The translations under genes and the position numbers were made by a program. From assembly GCA_029204225.1 (NCBI GenBank), contig CM055108.1:21025644-21089643 (forward strand): 64,000 nt of DNA, in the 5' to 3' direction. The notes beneath the pieces are model-generated. The model searched no databases, was not told where the DNA came from, and worked only from the letters and a program-made list of their open reading frames with translations. Numbering within the stretch: the stretch's first letter is position 1; every line of letters begins with the position of its first letter. Shown here one piece after another: positions 33,481-44,386 of this stretch. This DNA is from Diphasiastrum complanatum (lineage: Eukaryota > Streptophyta > Lycopodiopsida > Lycopodiales > Lycopodiaceae).

Positions 33481-35177
33481 CACCTACTTTCAAAGGAGAG
33501 CGTGACATTCGAGTTGTGGAAGATTGGTTGTTTCACATGGACCATTACTTTCGTCTGATGAACACTCCTGAGGAAGAAAGAACTAACTTGGCATTAGCAT
33601 ATTTTGAGGGCTACACTACAAACTGGTACCGGATGGCAGGAATGCATTTTCAGACATGGGACGCATTCAAAGCCGCGTTACGAGAGGAGTTCATATCGAA
33701 GGATTCACAAATGAGATTGAGGACAGAATTATCGGAGCTCAAATAAAAAGGGTCATTGCGAGAGTACCTCAATAAATTCAGACATAGTGTATGAGTTATT
33801 GAAGATATGTCCGAGGCGAACAAAACTCATTACCTATTGTCTGGAATGCAATCTTGGACCCGGCGTGCGATAGACAGCTACATGCCCCATGATTTCAATT
33901 CAACTATTCGAGCGGCTGAAATGGTTTGTGATTATGAGAGCACATTGGCACCAGCTGCTCCCGCAACCTCAACAAGAGTATTTAGTAGATCCAGACCGAG
34001 TCCGAGCTTCTTTTCAAGGGGGGACTCAGTTCCAAATGGCAACCAAGCCTCGAGTAGCGTGAACAAATTCCCAACAAAAACAGGGTTTAACAACCAAGGC
34101 AACAATGGAGGGAACATATTCCAGAGAAGAAACAATGTTGGACCTTTAGCTAGTCATAGCAACAGCTCACCAACAGTGGGCAGTTCCATGCGTTGCTTCA
34201 ACTGTCATCAGCAAGGTCACTCTTGGAGGTCATGCCCCAAACCATTGAATAAGCGAATCATGGCTGCCATTGAAGGATTTGATAGGATGGAGAGAGAGGC
34301 ATTTGATCAAAAAGATCGTGAACAGGATGACGAAGAGGACCCAGAAACGGATTTAACGGTGTCCTTACAACAGATAGGGGCACTTGCAGCGTATCGTGAA
34401 CATCTTATGGCGACTCCTGCAAGAGGATCCAAGTTATTGTACCTGAAAGGCTGTATTCAAGGCAGGATCATTTACTTCATGGTAGACCTGGGGGCGTCAC
34501 ATAACTACTTGTCAAAAAAACTGACAGGGGAATTGGACATCCAATGTGAAGAAAATGTGACTCCTATTTGTGTGGAGACCGTGAAAGGTACAATGACCAC
34601 TTGTAGATTGGCAACCAACTTACCAATCTCTCTGGGAGCCTGGAAGAATCGACTAACATTCATAATCTTGAAGATGGATGTCTTCGACGCTATTTTGGGA
34701 TTAAGCTGGTTTAATGAACATGTGGTGGCCTTCTTGGCAAAAGGGGTTAACCTTGTGTTATTATATAATGGCAGGAGACCTTGTGTCGTCAGAGCTGTGC
34801 CAGGAGACCAACTAGAAAAGAACAACACAAATGAACCTGAGCCAACCATTCCTCCCAATCTCATTCACCTCTTTAACGAAGAACAGCCAACAGTGACAGA
34901 CCAGCTGACATGGGAACAAATGGAGCCAACATTGTCTATAGTCTTTACATCAAAGGTGAATTCAAGTGCCGATGCAGAGCTCAAGGAGCTCACCTTGTGT
35001 GACCAAGCGAAAGCTCACTTCTTTAACAAAGGACATCCAACAGTGACAAACCAGCTGACGTGAGGTCAAATGGAGCCAACATTGCCTGCAGTTTCTACAT
35101 CAGAGGTGAATCTAAGTGCCGATGCAGAGCTCAAGGAGCTCAACCTGGACGACCAAATGAAATATCTAGAGTCCTAG
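33481..35177 (+). pseudogene. Family-A gag-protease, main part, with several stops
   Basis: The gag domain continues with the pattern VEDWLFHMDHYF...LALAYFEGYTTNWYR...TWDAFKAALREEF, typical of Ty3-gypsy retrotransposon gag. TAA at 33744 and TGA near 33790 break it. From ATG 33807 an open frame of 418 codons holds the rest: Ser-rich linker, zinc knuckle (CFNCHQQGHSWRSC, residues 130-143 of this piece), an acidic stretch (EQDDEEDPETD), and an aspartic protease with VDLGASHNYLS at residue 227, where the family usually has DTGAS or DSGAS; ILGLSWF follows as expected. A 150-base in-frame tandem duplication lies at the end; TGA at 35061-35063 stops its second copy, after which the frame runs on to 35177. 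No RT begins downstream. Confidence 0.85.
34881..35175 (+). repeat. 150-bp tandem duplication in gag-protease C-terminus
   Basis: The phrases CCAGCTGAC and TGGAGCCAACATTG recur exactly 150 bases (50 codons) apart (34901 and 35051; 34921 and 35071), with 'gatgcagagctcaaggagctca' about the same distance apart. Frame is kept; the second unit has TGA where the first has TGG. Confidence 0.85.
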
Positions 35178-35524
35178 GGGACTCATCCAGACGTGTGACG
35201 AAAACGACATATCTGAGACTTAAGGGAGCCGTAAGTACCTTTTTCTTTCATGTTAATAAAGTAAGCCGCATTTCTCATCGAGGAGTGAGCTTCAGTCTAA
35301 TGTCTAAGTGCAACAGCTTTACACAGGTTTTACGTAAGTGAACTAGATCCACACTTGCTGGGTGCAAAACACAATATCATTACTTCTCTTTACAGTTGGT
35401 TTCCTTTGGCCGGTGAATCAAGCTCGTGCCCTTGTATATGTAACTAAAGTTTGGCCGGTGAATTAAGCCCGTGCCATGAGTCTTAGGTTCTAGTTTGGCC
35501 CTGATGAGGACATCAGCTTTCTCA
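35178..35524 (+). other. 3' untranslated internal region of family A
   Basis: No coding. Includes a near-duplicate phrase 'ggccggtgaat(c/t)aagc(t/c)cgtgcc' at about 35410 and 35453, and the 'gatgaggacatca' phrase shared with family B. Confidence 0.7.
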
Positions 35525-35537
35525 AACGAGGGGAGGA
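35525..35537 (+). other. Polypurine tract of family A
   Basis: AACGAGGGGAGGA immediately before TGTTGTAAAG; the same tract is present reversed at 8577-8590. Confidence 0.85.
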
Positions 35538-36432
35538 TGTTGTAAAGCTGACTCGGGTGCACCCAGCGTGCCCTGTAAGACTCAAAGGGGTGACACTCTC
35601 TAAGGTCCCAGAGCAAGTTAGAACGTCAAGGACTGAGCCTCCGACCTGTGGTGAGCCAGTCAAGTGGTCACAAGTCATGAGCTAGCTCTGGAGCTCGAGT
35701 CATGGCCTAGTCAGGAAAGCAAGTTGATTCGGCCGCCGGGACGGCTCCCGGGACCCATGTCCGGGAGCCAGACTGATTCTGCCAGGCTTGCCAGGCTTAA
35801 TCAGCAAAATAAAAACTAAGTCCTAAAAAGCGTGCTTCACTAGAAAGCACTATGTTTCAAACCAAAGGGGGTGCGCCGAATCACAGCAGAACTATAGGGG
35901 GAGTCCGGCAGACAGAAACTTGGGCAGCTCAACCAGCGCCAGGAATCCAGTCGCCAGGTCTCAGCTCCCTCTACCAGCACGAGCCAGGCACAATGCCCAG
36001 CACGTGTTGGTGGCCCCGAGACCGGTCAGTCTATGTATGAAAGTTGATCCTTGGGGATGATTACCATTTCGGTTTCGCCTCCGGAACTGGTCCAAGTGAA
36101 AGGACCCTTACTACAACATTTTTGCGTCGCTGGCGCCTAAGGGTCCCTGTCATCGACATGGGACTTGCCGCTATGCCAATCGGTTAGTTTGGCAACCACT
36201 ATGCCTTGGGTTTCATGTGTGGCTTGTCTTTGCCTTTGGTTACCTTTTGGGGATGGATTCTGAGTTGGCTTTCGAGTTGGTTGGGATTCCAGTTTTCTTA
36301 AGTCTGAATGGTTAAGCTTGTTACGTTTCTAAGTTAGCTTGTACGTAAGTGCATGATGGATGAATGTTAGAATTAAGCGCGTATTGGAGAAACCGCTCAA
36401 GTCCCAACGCCCTTTGAAACGCCAGCGCAACA
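35538..36432 (+). mobile_element. 3' LTR of family A
   Basis: 895 bases, same ends as the 5' LTR. A 24-base deletion (relative to 26495-26520) removes the AATAAA. Numerous scattered substitutions. Confidence 0.95.
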
Positions 36433-36437
36433 TTACC
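36433..36437. repeat. Target site duplication TTACC, right copy
   Basis: Identical to 25983-25987. Just beyond it 'aaagcactaaggacat' is repeated in tandem (36446-36480). Confidence 0.9.
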
Positions 36438-38219
36438 TTCAGCACAAAGCACTAAGGACATCAAAGCACTAAGGACATTAATGCGCATGTAAAGATAATG
36501 GAGAGATCTAGAGTGCATACTGCATCACGATTGTGGGGAAGAGCACTTTCTAGATATTTCCATAACCTTTGGTACGTACCAACACGACTTAACGCCACAT
36601 GTGTTTGCAATCACTTCTGTGCTGGGACAGGAACGCAGAACTAGCGCACGCGTCGCCATTGCCCAACCCTCAGAACCCAATTAGCATCGATGGTATCTCT
36701 GCTTGAACTGTCGAAATCATCACAAGACTACAAGTCACAACTTTCGTGAAAAGGTTTTTGCACATGGCACATGTCGTGAAATTCTGAATCCTGATATCTA
36801 CTGTAACTAGAATTATTATCATGAATAGTGCAAAATTAGAAATCTCCACACCGTGACGGCGTGCCTGCGCATCGTATTAATGGAGCATTGGACAAACGTA
36901 GGGCGAACAGAAGAAAAGAATGGCCAGTTCGACACAGCCCACGAAATTTACTCAATCCCTATAAGCTTTGGAGTATTTAAGATTTTAACGCTGAACCTTT
37001 ATGAATATCAAGGGAAAGACTGCTGTACTTGTAGCAAGTTGGAACGGCCAACGTCCATGTCTTATCCACAACTTACAGACAAGCACTCATGAGCGTCGAA
37101 GCTCTTAGGCTCTTAGCTGACTACAGTGGCATACACCCAATGCCCATGCTACTCGTTGTCGAAGCTATGCTAGTATGCAGCCATGGTACAGTGTTATTAG
37201 TTACTGATTATTACTTGACTCTGGCATTACATGTACATTGTATGATATCACACCGAATACGGTTTTAACTTCTCTTTATACTTCCTGGAAAGTGGGAACT
37301 CAAAAAATAAGACAAAATTTTAGTCATGTCACATCGGTCATGCCGTCTTTACTTTTTTCAACCAAACAAACTAGCTATGTATTGAATATCCACATGAACA
37401 GACCAACTAGTTATTGAATACCCACATGAATGTTTGCAGAAAAAGTGTTATACAACAATACATAAAATTTATCCAAAAAATTCTAAAAAGCTTTTTAGCA
37501 ATTCATGGGCCAAAGCATATCATCTCTATACAAAACAAGAAAAGTGTGTCTATATAAAACTAGTCTTAAACCGACATTATTAATAATTTTTCAATCCATA
37601 GAAGCCACGTGTAAAAACGTCCAAAACAAGGATTCTAAAGCGCTTACTAGTAGAACATAGACAAGGTCTAACATTTTCAACATTGAAGTCACAAAAAATG
37701 GCATATGGTTTGTATCATTCATTCTTGATATGAGAATAATAAGTCCAACTAAAAATAATGTACTCAAAAAAATCGTCAATATGCCCAAAAATATGTAATA
37801 AAGTTTTGGAATAGAATTGCTTAGCATTGATACTCTTGAAATTTTGATTACGATATTGTAAATGTAAAAAAGCCTTCACTTTATTTTCCTTTGTAAACAA
37901 TTGAACTCGTTTTGCCGCATTGATCATGAACATTCTACTTATTTCCTCTTCTTTTTGCACAAGCATTACTCATAAAAGTTAAGCTTTTTGATTGGTAAAT
38001 CATCTTTCCCACTGCTGCCTTGCCCACTTTTGCCTCTATTAGGGATGTACTTCCTTTTCTGGTTGCTGCTTATTGATAGTTCTGAACTAGAGTTGTTTAT
38101 GTTGAAGGATCCGATTCTCTTGTTCAAATTCTGATAATATTTTTCTTGTAGAGTAGAGAAGGCTTGGATTTCTATGCTCAGAACCAACTCCATTCGGTAA
38201 TGAGCATCCTGAAAAATCT
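36438..38219. other. No gene recognised
   Basis: Mixed single-copy-looking sequence. Short frames on both strands (for example minus 37591-38193) lack recognisable motifs and are not counted as genes. Confidence 0.4.
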
Positions 38220-38610
38220 GTCAAAGTTCAACTTCGACTTCACCGACTTCGACTTTCGACTTCACTACCTTCGACGCTAACTCCATTGAAGTACCCGACA
38301 TAGTAGTAGCCGACTTACTTCATTCCATTGACTTCAACTTCTCCATGTATATACTCGACATCATCGACGAACTCGACATTCCATCACTCACTTGACATCG
38401 ACTCCTTCATCAACTTATCCGACTTTGACGACTTACCCAACATCATTGACATCTTCATCAACTTACTCGACTTTGTTGACTTACTCGACATCATCGACAT
38501 CTCCATCAACTCCATTTACTTACTCAATTTTTTCAACTTACCCAACTTCATCGACAATCCATCAAACTCTCGACTAACTCAACATCGACATTCTCTCATC
38601 AATAAAGACT
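38220..38610 (+). repeat. Degenerate GACTTACTCGACATCATC-type tandem repeat
   Basis: Nearly 400 bases built from variants of (T)CGACTT(C/A)A, ACTCGACATCATCGACAT and CCATCAACTT. Units are short and irregular, so frames stay open in two phases (38328-38651 and 38392-38577) without being genes. Confidence 0.8.
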
Positions 38611-38638
38611 TCAAAGCTAAAACACTAATAGTCCGCTA

Positions 38639-39060
38639 TGAAGGATTTTAGATCATTCCAGATCCAATCCATGTCCCTGATCTTTGGTTACAATAAGGAG
38701 CAAACCAACAATCCTGCCAATGTAGAAAAATCAGCATCTACATACAAAATGAGATGCAAACTCTAAAAGATATTGATCAAACATGAACCAAAACATAAAA
38801 TATGTTTGTTGTCCGTACAATTACAGTACCCTACTGTATTTCACACGTGCGAAACCGAAAATAGCAATAAATGAGCATTCTACACACAAGATTGCAAGAT
38901 AACACCAAGATAGTGCACCAATGAGTAGTAGAACCCAAAGAGAACCATGTATAATGATGAAATGAGAGAGAGAAGAGAGAAGATGTGTCTCTCCACGAGT
39001 TACATCCTTTTATAGAGTTTTCAAACCCTATTTGGCCACTTGGCTTTCCCTCCAAAATGT
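38639..39060 (-). mobile_element. Truncated LTR-E, minus strand
   Basis: Reverse complement of the last ~420 bases of LTR-E (from the TTTTGGAGGGAAAG region past TATAAAAG to the CA end). The U3 start is missing and no internal sequence is attached; the truncation point is at 39060. Confidence 0.9.
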
Positions 39061-40106
39061 GGCAAGATCCTTAGGTTTGCAGCTAGGCATTTAAAAGTAT
39101 AGATCCAACAACCTCCAGAACTTGAGCAACTAGTTATGCAAAGACATATTGATTTTTCTTCTTTGGGAATCTAGATAGGTCTACCAATCAATCACTACTG
39201 TAGAAGCATAGAGATTTACTATCCAATTTCCAAAATCATCTCTCTATGACCTAGGATAGAGGAACAAGCTTGAAGCAAGCAGTAAATTGCTTCCTTGTGG
39301 CTCTTAAAATAGGGGTACAACCCTCAATTCCACAAAAAATGTCATCTCCCAAAACATATGCAACAATTTCTTGCAAAGAAATGTTTTTCTATGGAGATTC
39401 AAGCCACGTGCAATTAACTATTTCAACAATCAGAATTGTTTCTTCAAGGAATAGTTAATTCCACAACTCGAGGTGCTCCACACTCTATTGTCTTATCTAA
39501 ATAAACATACTTTCAATTTTCAATCTATGTTTTTAGCTTGCATGTCCTACAAAAGGATTAATTCTAGAAAACTTCTAATCCTCAACATGCATGCTATCAT
39601 TAAAATTCTAAGATCTCAGCCACAATTAGTTTATTCATTCTGAAAAAATTGATTACCCATCAATCTATTAACAAACATTCTACAACTAAAACTGAGTCTA
39701 AACTATCAAAAGACATTATGAATTCATGCAAGTTATTCAAAACCCAAATAAGTAGGCAACAAGACAAGCTAATGGATCTACTCAAGCAAATCCTTTTACG
39801 GCCTTTGAAAGCTTCCTAAAGAAAACTAGAAATTACTAATGAATTCACACACATTCTCAACATCTTTAAACAAAGTCAAGCTTGAAGAAGAGCACTCTAC
39901 CATAATTCTGAAAAACATGCTACAAACAGGATGTATTGAATCCACTTTTGAACAGTTGTCAAAAAATTTTTGCCTAGGTTGTGACCAGGTCATGGCTAGC
40001 TGATAAAGCAATTACATTCAAGGGATTCATGGCTGGTGATACATGCAGTTTATGGAAGAGATATATACACTACATTACTTGGGAAAGAGAGATCCCACTT
40101 GACATA
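39061..40106. other. No gene recognised
   Basis: AT-rich, no convincing frame on either strand and no repeat shared within the window. Confidence 0.4.
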
Positions 40107-40222
40107 CATTGTCGTCATAGCATACACGAGCTTCTACTTCCTCCTTACTCCGTCTATTGCCTTTTGAAGTGTCAGTGTCGCATCTTTTGCCAATAAGGTT
40201 CGAGTTGTGTCGAATGCCCTAG
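40107..40222 (-). pseudogene. Copia gag fragment fused to LTR-B (second copy)
   Basis: 116 bases identical or nearly so (reversed) to 3950-4065. Both fragments start exactly at the CTGCGCTACA end of LTR-B. Confidence 0.85.
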
Positions 40223-41452
40223 TGTAGCGCAGGCATCCCAAAGGGAGCCGGGAACCACGACTTAGCTTCCCAGCCTTCAACTCTTGCCATCCAAACCCAC
40301 TTGACATAGAAGCAGCCAACTCGCCAACAACGATCAGACTTAACCAACTTGAAGTTCTGAAAAACAACATTGAGATCCAACATGGCGCCATGCTAGATCG
40401 GGGGTCCCGATGTGGGTGACTTCCCTCCAAGCAAGCCGCCCGACATACATCAAACTTAACCAACTCGAAGCTTCGTTACAAACGAGTAACATCCATTCCA
40501 AGCAAGCGGTCTGACTTACATCAGACTTAACCAACTGAAAGCTTCGTCACGAGTGCTAGAAGCCAACCTGGCGCCACGCTAGACTGGACAGCCATAAACA
40601 GGTAACTTCCACCCAAGCAAGCCATCCAACTCAGCCGACAGGTTAGAGCCCGTTCCCCAAGAGCTTAACCCATTCACGTTCATGCAAGGAACACTCAGAA
40701 CTACAAGCCGCGACAGATATGGAGACAACCAGTTCCTGGACCGAATGGTCCCGACAGCATATTGCTGGCGCCACGGACCGAACGGTCCCGACGGCATACC
40801 GTTGGCGTCCTGGGATACGACCCTCAGCTATGTGCCAAGTTAAAAATTTTGAAAGCGGCCTTACAACTGGCGCTTTTACAAAACACTGAAACCCAGAAGG
40901 TAATCAGAGTCAGTTTGAGAAAAATCCCACTTTATTAATAAATCTGAGAAGGTTACATTTCAAGTGTGTGACTGACCCTAGTCCCCGGGGCGCTAGCATG
41001 ACAAGGCGAGAGCCATGACAACATTCCAGCAAGGGAGGCTGAGACTTGGTTGGAGCTCGCCCTGAGTCGCAACCCGCACTCCCCTATAGTATTGGTGTGA
41101 TTCGCCACCCCCCCTCATACCAAGCACTCTATCCAAGCTGGTAAAGCACATTTTTCTCTCTCTAGAATTTTCTCTTTCTAGAAAGTCATTTTCTCTCTCT
41201 AGATTTTATTGATTACCAAGCTTCCTTTAATCATGCCTAGATTGTGTGAGGTGTTTGCACATCGATCTGAGCTCTCTGGACTCCGCTAGAACCGATCAAA
41301 GATTTTCAGCCATAGGAACTTGGCGCCGGCTGGATTCTGGTCACAATGGCGCCGAGAGCGACGCCGGGAGCAGCAGGGGCGCTGATGGCACTGGGGACAT
41401 AGCTGGCGCCGATGGCGCCGGAAGTAAAGCTTGTAAAGGTAGCTTTACAACA
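40223..41452 (-). mobile_element. LTR-B, complete, minus strand
   Basis: 1,230 bases; in its own orientation TGTTGTAAAGCTACC (from 41452) to CTGCGCTACA (40223). AATAAAG signal at about 40930 (reversed). It faces LTR-B copy 41453-42288 head to head. Confidence 0.9.
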
Positions 41453-42288
41453 GCGAGCTCCAACCAAGTCTCAGCCTCCCTTTCAAGGATGTTGTCTTGG
41501 CACTTGCCTTGGCATGCCAGCTCCCCAGAGACTAGTGTCGGTCACACACTTGAAATGTAACCTTCTCAGATTTATCAATAAAGTGGGATTTTCCTCAAAC
41601 TGACTCTGATTACCTTCTGGGTTTCAGTGTTCGGTAAAAGCATCAGTTGTAAGGCCACATCAAAATTTTTAAGTTGGCACATAGCTGAGGGTCATATCCC
41701 AAGACGCCAACGATATGCCGTCGGGACCGTTCGGTCCGTGGCGCCAGCGGTATGCTGTCGGGACCATTCGGTCCAAGAACTGGTTGTCTCCATATCTGTC
41801 GCGGCTTGTGGTTCTGAGTGTTCCTTGCATGAACTGAATGGGTTAAGCTCTTGGGGAACGGACTCTAAGCTGTCGGCTGAGTTGGATGGCTTGCTTGGGT
41901 GGAAGTTACTTGTTTATGGTTGTCCAGTCTGGCGTGGCGCCAGGTTGGCTTCCAGCACTCGTGATGAAGCTTTCAGTTGGTTAAGTCTTATGTAAGTCAG
42001 ACCGCTTGCTTGGAATGGATGTTACTCGTTTGTAACGAAGCTTCGAGTTGGTTAAGTTTGGTGTATGTCGGGCGGCTTGCTTGGAGGGAAGTCACCCACA
42101 TCGGGACCCCCGATCTGGCATGGCACCAGGTTGGATCTCAATGTTGGTTTTCGGAACTTCAAGTTGGTTAAGTCTGATCGTTGTTGGCGAGTTGGCTGCT
42201 TGTATGTCAAGTGGGTTTGGATGGCAAGAGTTGAAGGCTGGGAAGCTAAGTCGTGGTTCCCGGCTCCCTTTGGGATGTCTGCGCTACA
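41453..42288 (+). mobile_element. LTR-B, 5' truncated, plus strand
   Basis: Starts abruptly at 'gcgagctccaaccaag' (internal position ~393 of the LTR) right after the start of the inverted copy, and runs to CTGCGCTACA at 42288. A 15-20 base deletion-like variation is seen near the gene-poor centre; otherwise collinear. Confidence 0.9.
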
Positions 42289-42419
42289 GATATCAGTAGT
42301 GATAACTTGTAGGCTCAAATACCAGGTCGTGGAAGCTTTTTCATTTCGTGTTTGTCTTCTCTCTTCTGATTCGCGAACAATTTTCTGTCTTTGAATTTTC
42401 TTTTCGTCCGGAAGCTCTA

Positions 42420-42985
42420 ACAGGATCCCAGACACTCGACTACGCATCACAGAACATATTTTATTCTAGCAATCAAGAGACAAAGCATAGGGCCAAGAGA
42501 TACACAAAATTGAGCGACTATATTGTCAGTTTGGTTTTAGAGTGAGATCGTCTTTGTCTCGCTCGTTGGCGGATTGACTCTCTGCCCTATCGCTGTGTTC
42601 TACTCGTTGGCAGACTTTCATGCACAACTATGGTATTTTTTGCTTTCTTACTCTATTCGCTATGTCTCTCTCTGTTTCTTACAGATCTCTGTAAAGTTCT
42701 AATCACTTTTTCTCTCTCTTGTTAAGAAACAGAGAGAATCGTTTATACCTCCATTGTGTGGAGTTTTCAAGATAGCTAAATGTAGAATCACAAGACTAGT
42801 TAACGCTAATCAACTAGTTAGTTAGTCTCCGTCGTTGCTATTCGTTTCAGCTGGGCGTGAAGCCCGTTGAGCTGCCAGTTGGCAGCGCGAAGGATTTCTC
42901 TTCGTTTGTTTCGTTCTTTTCGTTTCTTTTCGTAGTCTTCATTCTGCGCCCCTTTTGCGGTTTGCGGTCTTGGAGGTGTGTTTAC
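42420..42985 (+). repeat. Repeat C, copy 2
   Basis: Matches 8931-9490 in the same orientation; after the shared 'gcggt' both copies diverge. Here the CT tract is short and interrupted. 42289-42419 is not recognised. Confidence 0.6.
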
Positions 42986-44306
42986 GATTCGCGAATCGTT
43001 CGTGCTTCAAGTCAAAGACACGTTGACTGTCGTGAATTGTTCTCGTTCGACCTTCGTGTCTTGTTCGTGCTGTGACAAAGTTGCAGGAGTTCACCATTTC
43101 TGACAGATACATCATTTTGTGTGGCTGATCTTCACTAAGCCTTTTCTTAAGGCTCCTTCATCAAGCATAGATTAGCCCTTGGAGTTATTAGTAGATCTAT
43201 GTTGCATAACTAACCCTCTTTTAAGGAGCATTTAGAGGTGCATAATGAGGGACCCAATCATGTTACAAGGTCATCACATGCTTTTTAGACTAGGAACTCG
43301 AGCTACCACTATATGAAAGAGAGCTCTCATTATACATAGTACACTTTTGAGAGAGAAATTTTGGAGGCCAAAAGTGCTTTGTAAAAACTTGAGATCTTGA
43401 GTTTTTTTTCTCTATCTAAAACTCCTTGTATTCTCACTATGTGTTGAGGCTAATAATGACACTTAGGTTTTCACTTGTGTACTTGAGAGATGCTTGATTT
43501 TGTGGATTGATCTTTCTTTGTGTACATGAGCTCTTGCCAAGTTACAAAGCTAGTTAGATTACTCATCAAAATCCAACTTTGGACTTCATAGCTTTGTGCA
43601 ACCTCACATGCATGTAGATCTTTTCAAGAAAATGCAAATTTTAACAACTAATGCCATCAATGTTTTTTATACATATACTACAAAATCAATGAATAAATAC
43701 ATGGCCATGTTTGTGAAACTATTTGGTGATTAGTGGGATATTACTTGGAGAGCTAATAGAGATGCCTTGAATGTCTTTTGGACAGTCCTTTTTTGACATT
43801 ATCTTTTGAAATGGCTATACATATTTTTAGACAAATTATTAAAATTGGGTATGTAATATTTACATGGACTTACTAAAATTTCTAAAGAAATTGAAATAGA
43901 GCACTAGAATAGATAACTTTAGCTTCTCATTTTTGTTTGACTACTCATTTTGGCTCTATAGCCTCTATGCACATCCGAGCCTCTACATAACATCGCATCA
44001 TAGCCCTCCATTCTAATATGTACATCTACAATCCACAGAATGCCACATTGATAGTTGTGAGGTGCACAGATAGGCTCCACATGACATCACATTACAACCC
44101 TCCATTCTACGCATATCTACAATCCACAAGACACCAAGTGGATAGCCTCACCATTCAAAGAATTTTGTTCTTGGCATAGGCTAGAATTGTAAACAAGCAC
44201 CATCATTGCTTTCACAAGACTTGATTTTGGTGACAAAACATTTTTTGTGTGTATGTGGTAGATGGGACTGAATAGTAGGTGAGGCAAGCTTTTGCTTGCC
44301 TTGACC

Positions 44307-44386
<80 letters not shown>

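Larger units (their letters stand above)
25988..36432 (+). mobile_element. Ty3-gypsy family-A element, gag-protease only, with copia inserted
   Basis: Complete insertion: 5' LTR 25988-26906, PBS 26909-26920, leader with hairpin repeats, gag and protease, PPT 35525-35537, 3' LTR 35538-36432, and perfect TSD TTACC. Without the nested copia (5,491 bases plus one copy of its TSD) the internal part is only ~3.1 kb and holds gag and an aspartic protease; there is no RT, RNase H or integrase. That layout is known in plants as TR-GAG-type non-autonomous elements. The two LTRs differ visibly more than those of the nested copia, which agrees with the order of insertion. Confidence 0.9.

Noticed and set aside
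40134-40797. Conserved 60-110-codon frames within LTR-B (also 3709-4038, 25264-25845, 41627-42299, 49568-50173)
   Set aside because: They recur only because LTR-B recurs; frames and stops differ between copies, with no protein-level conservation.
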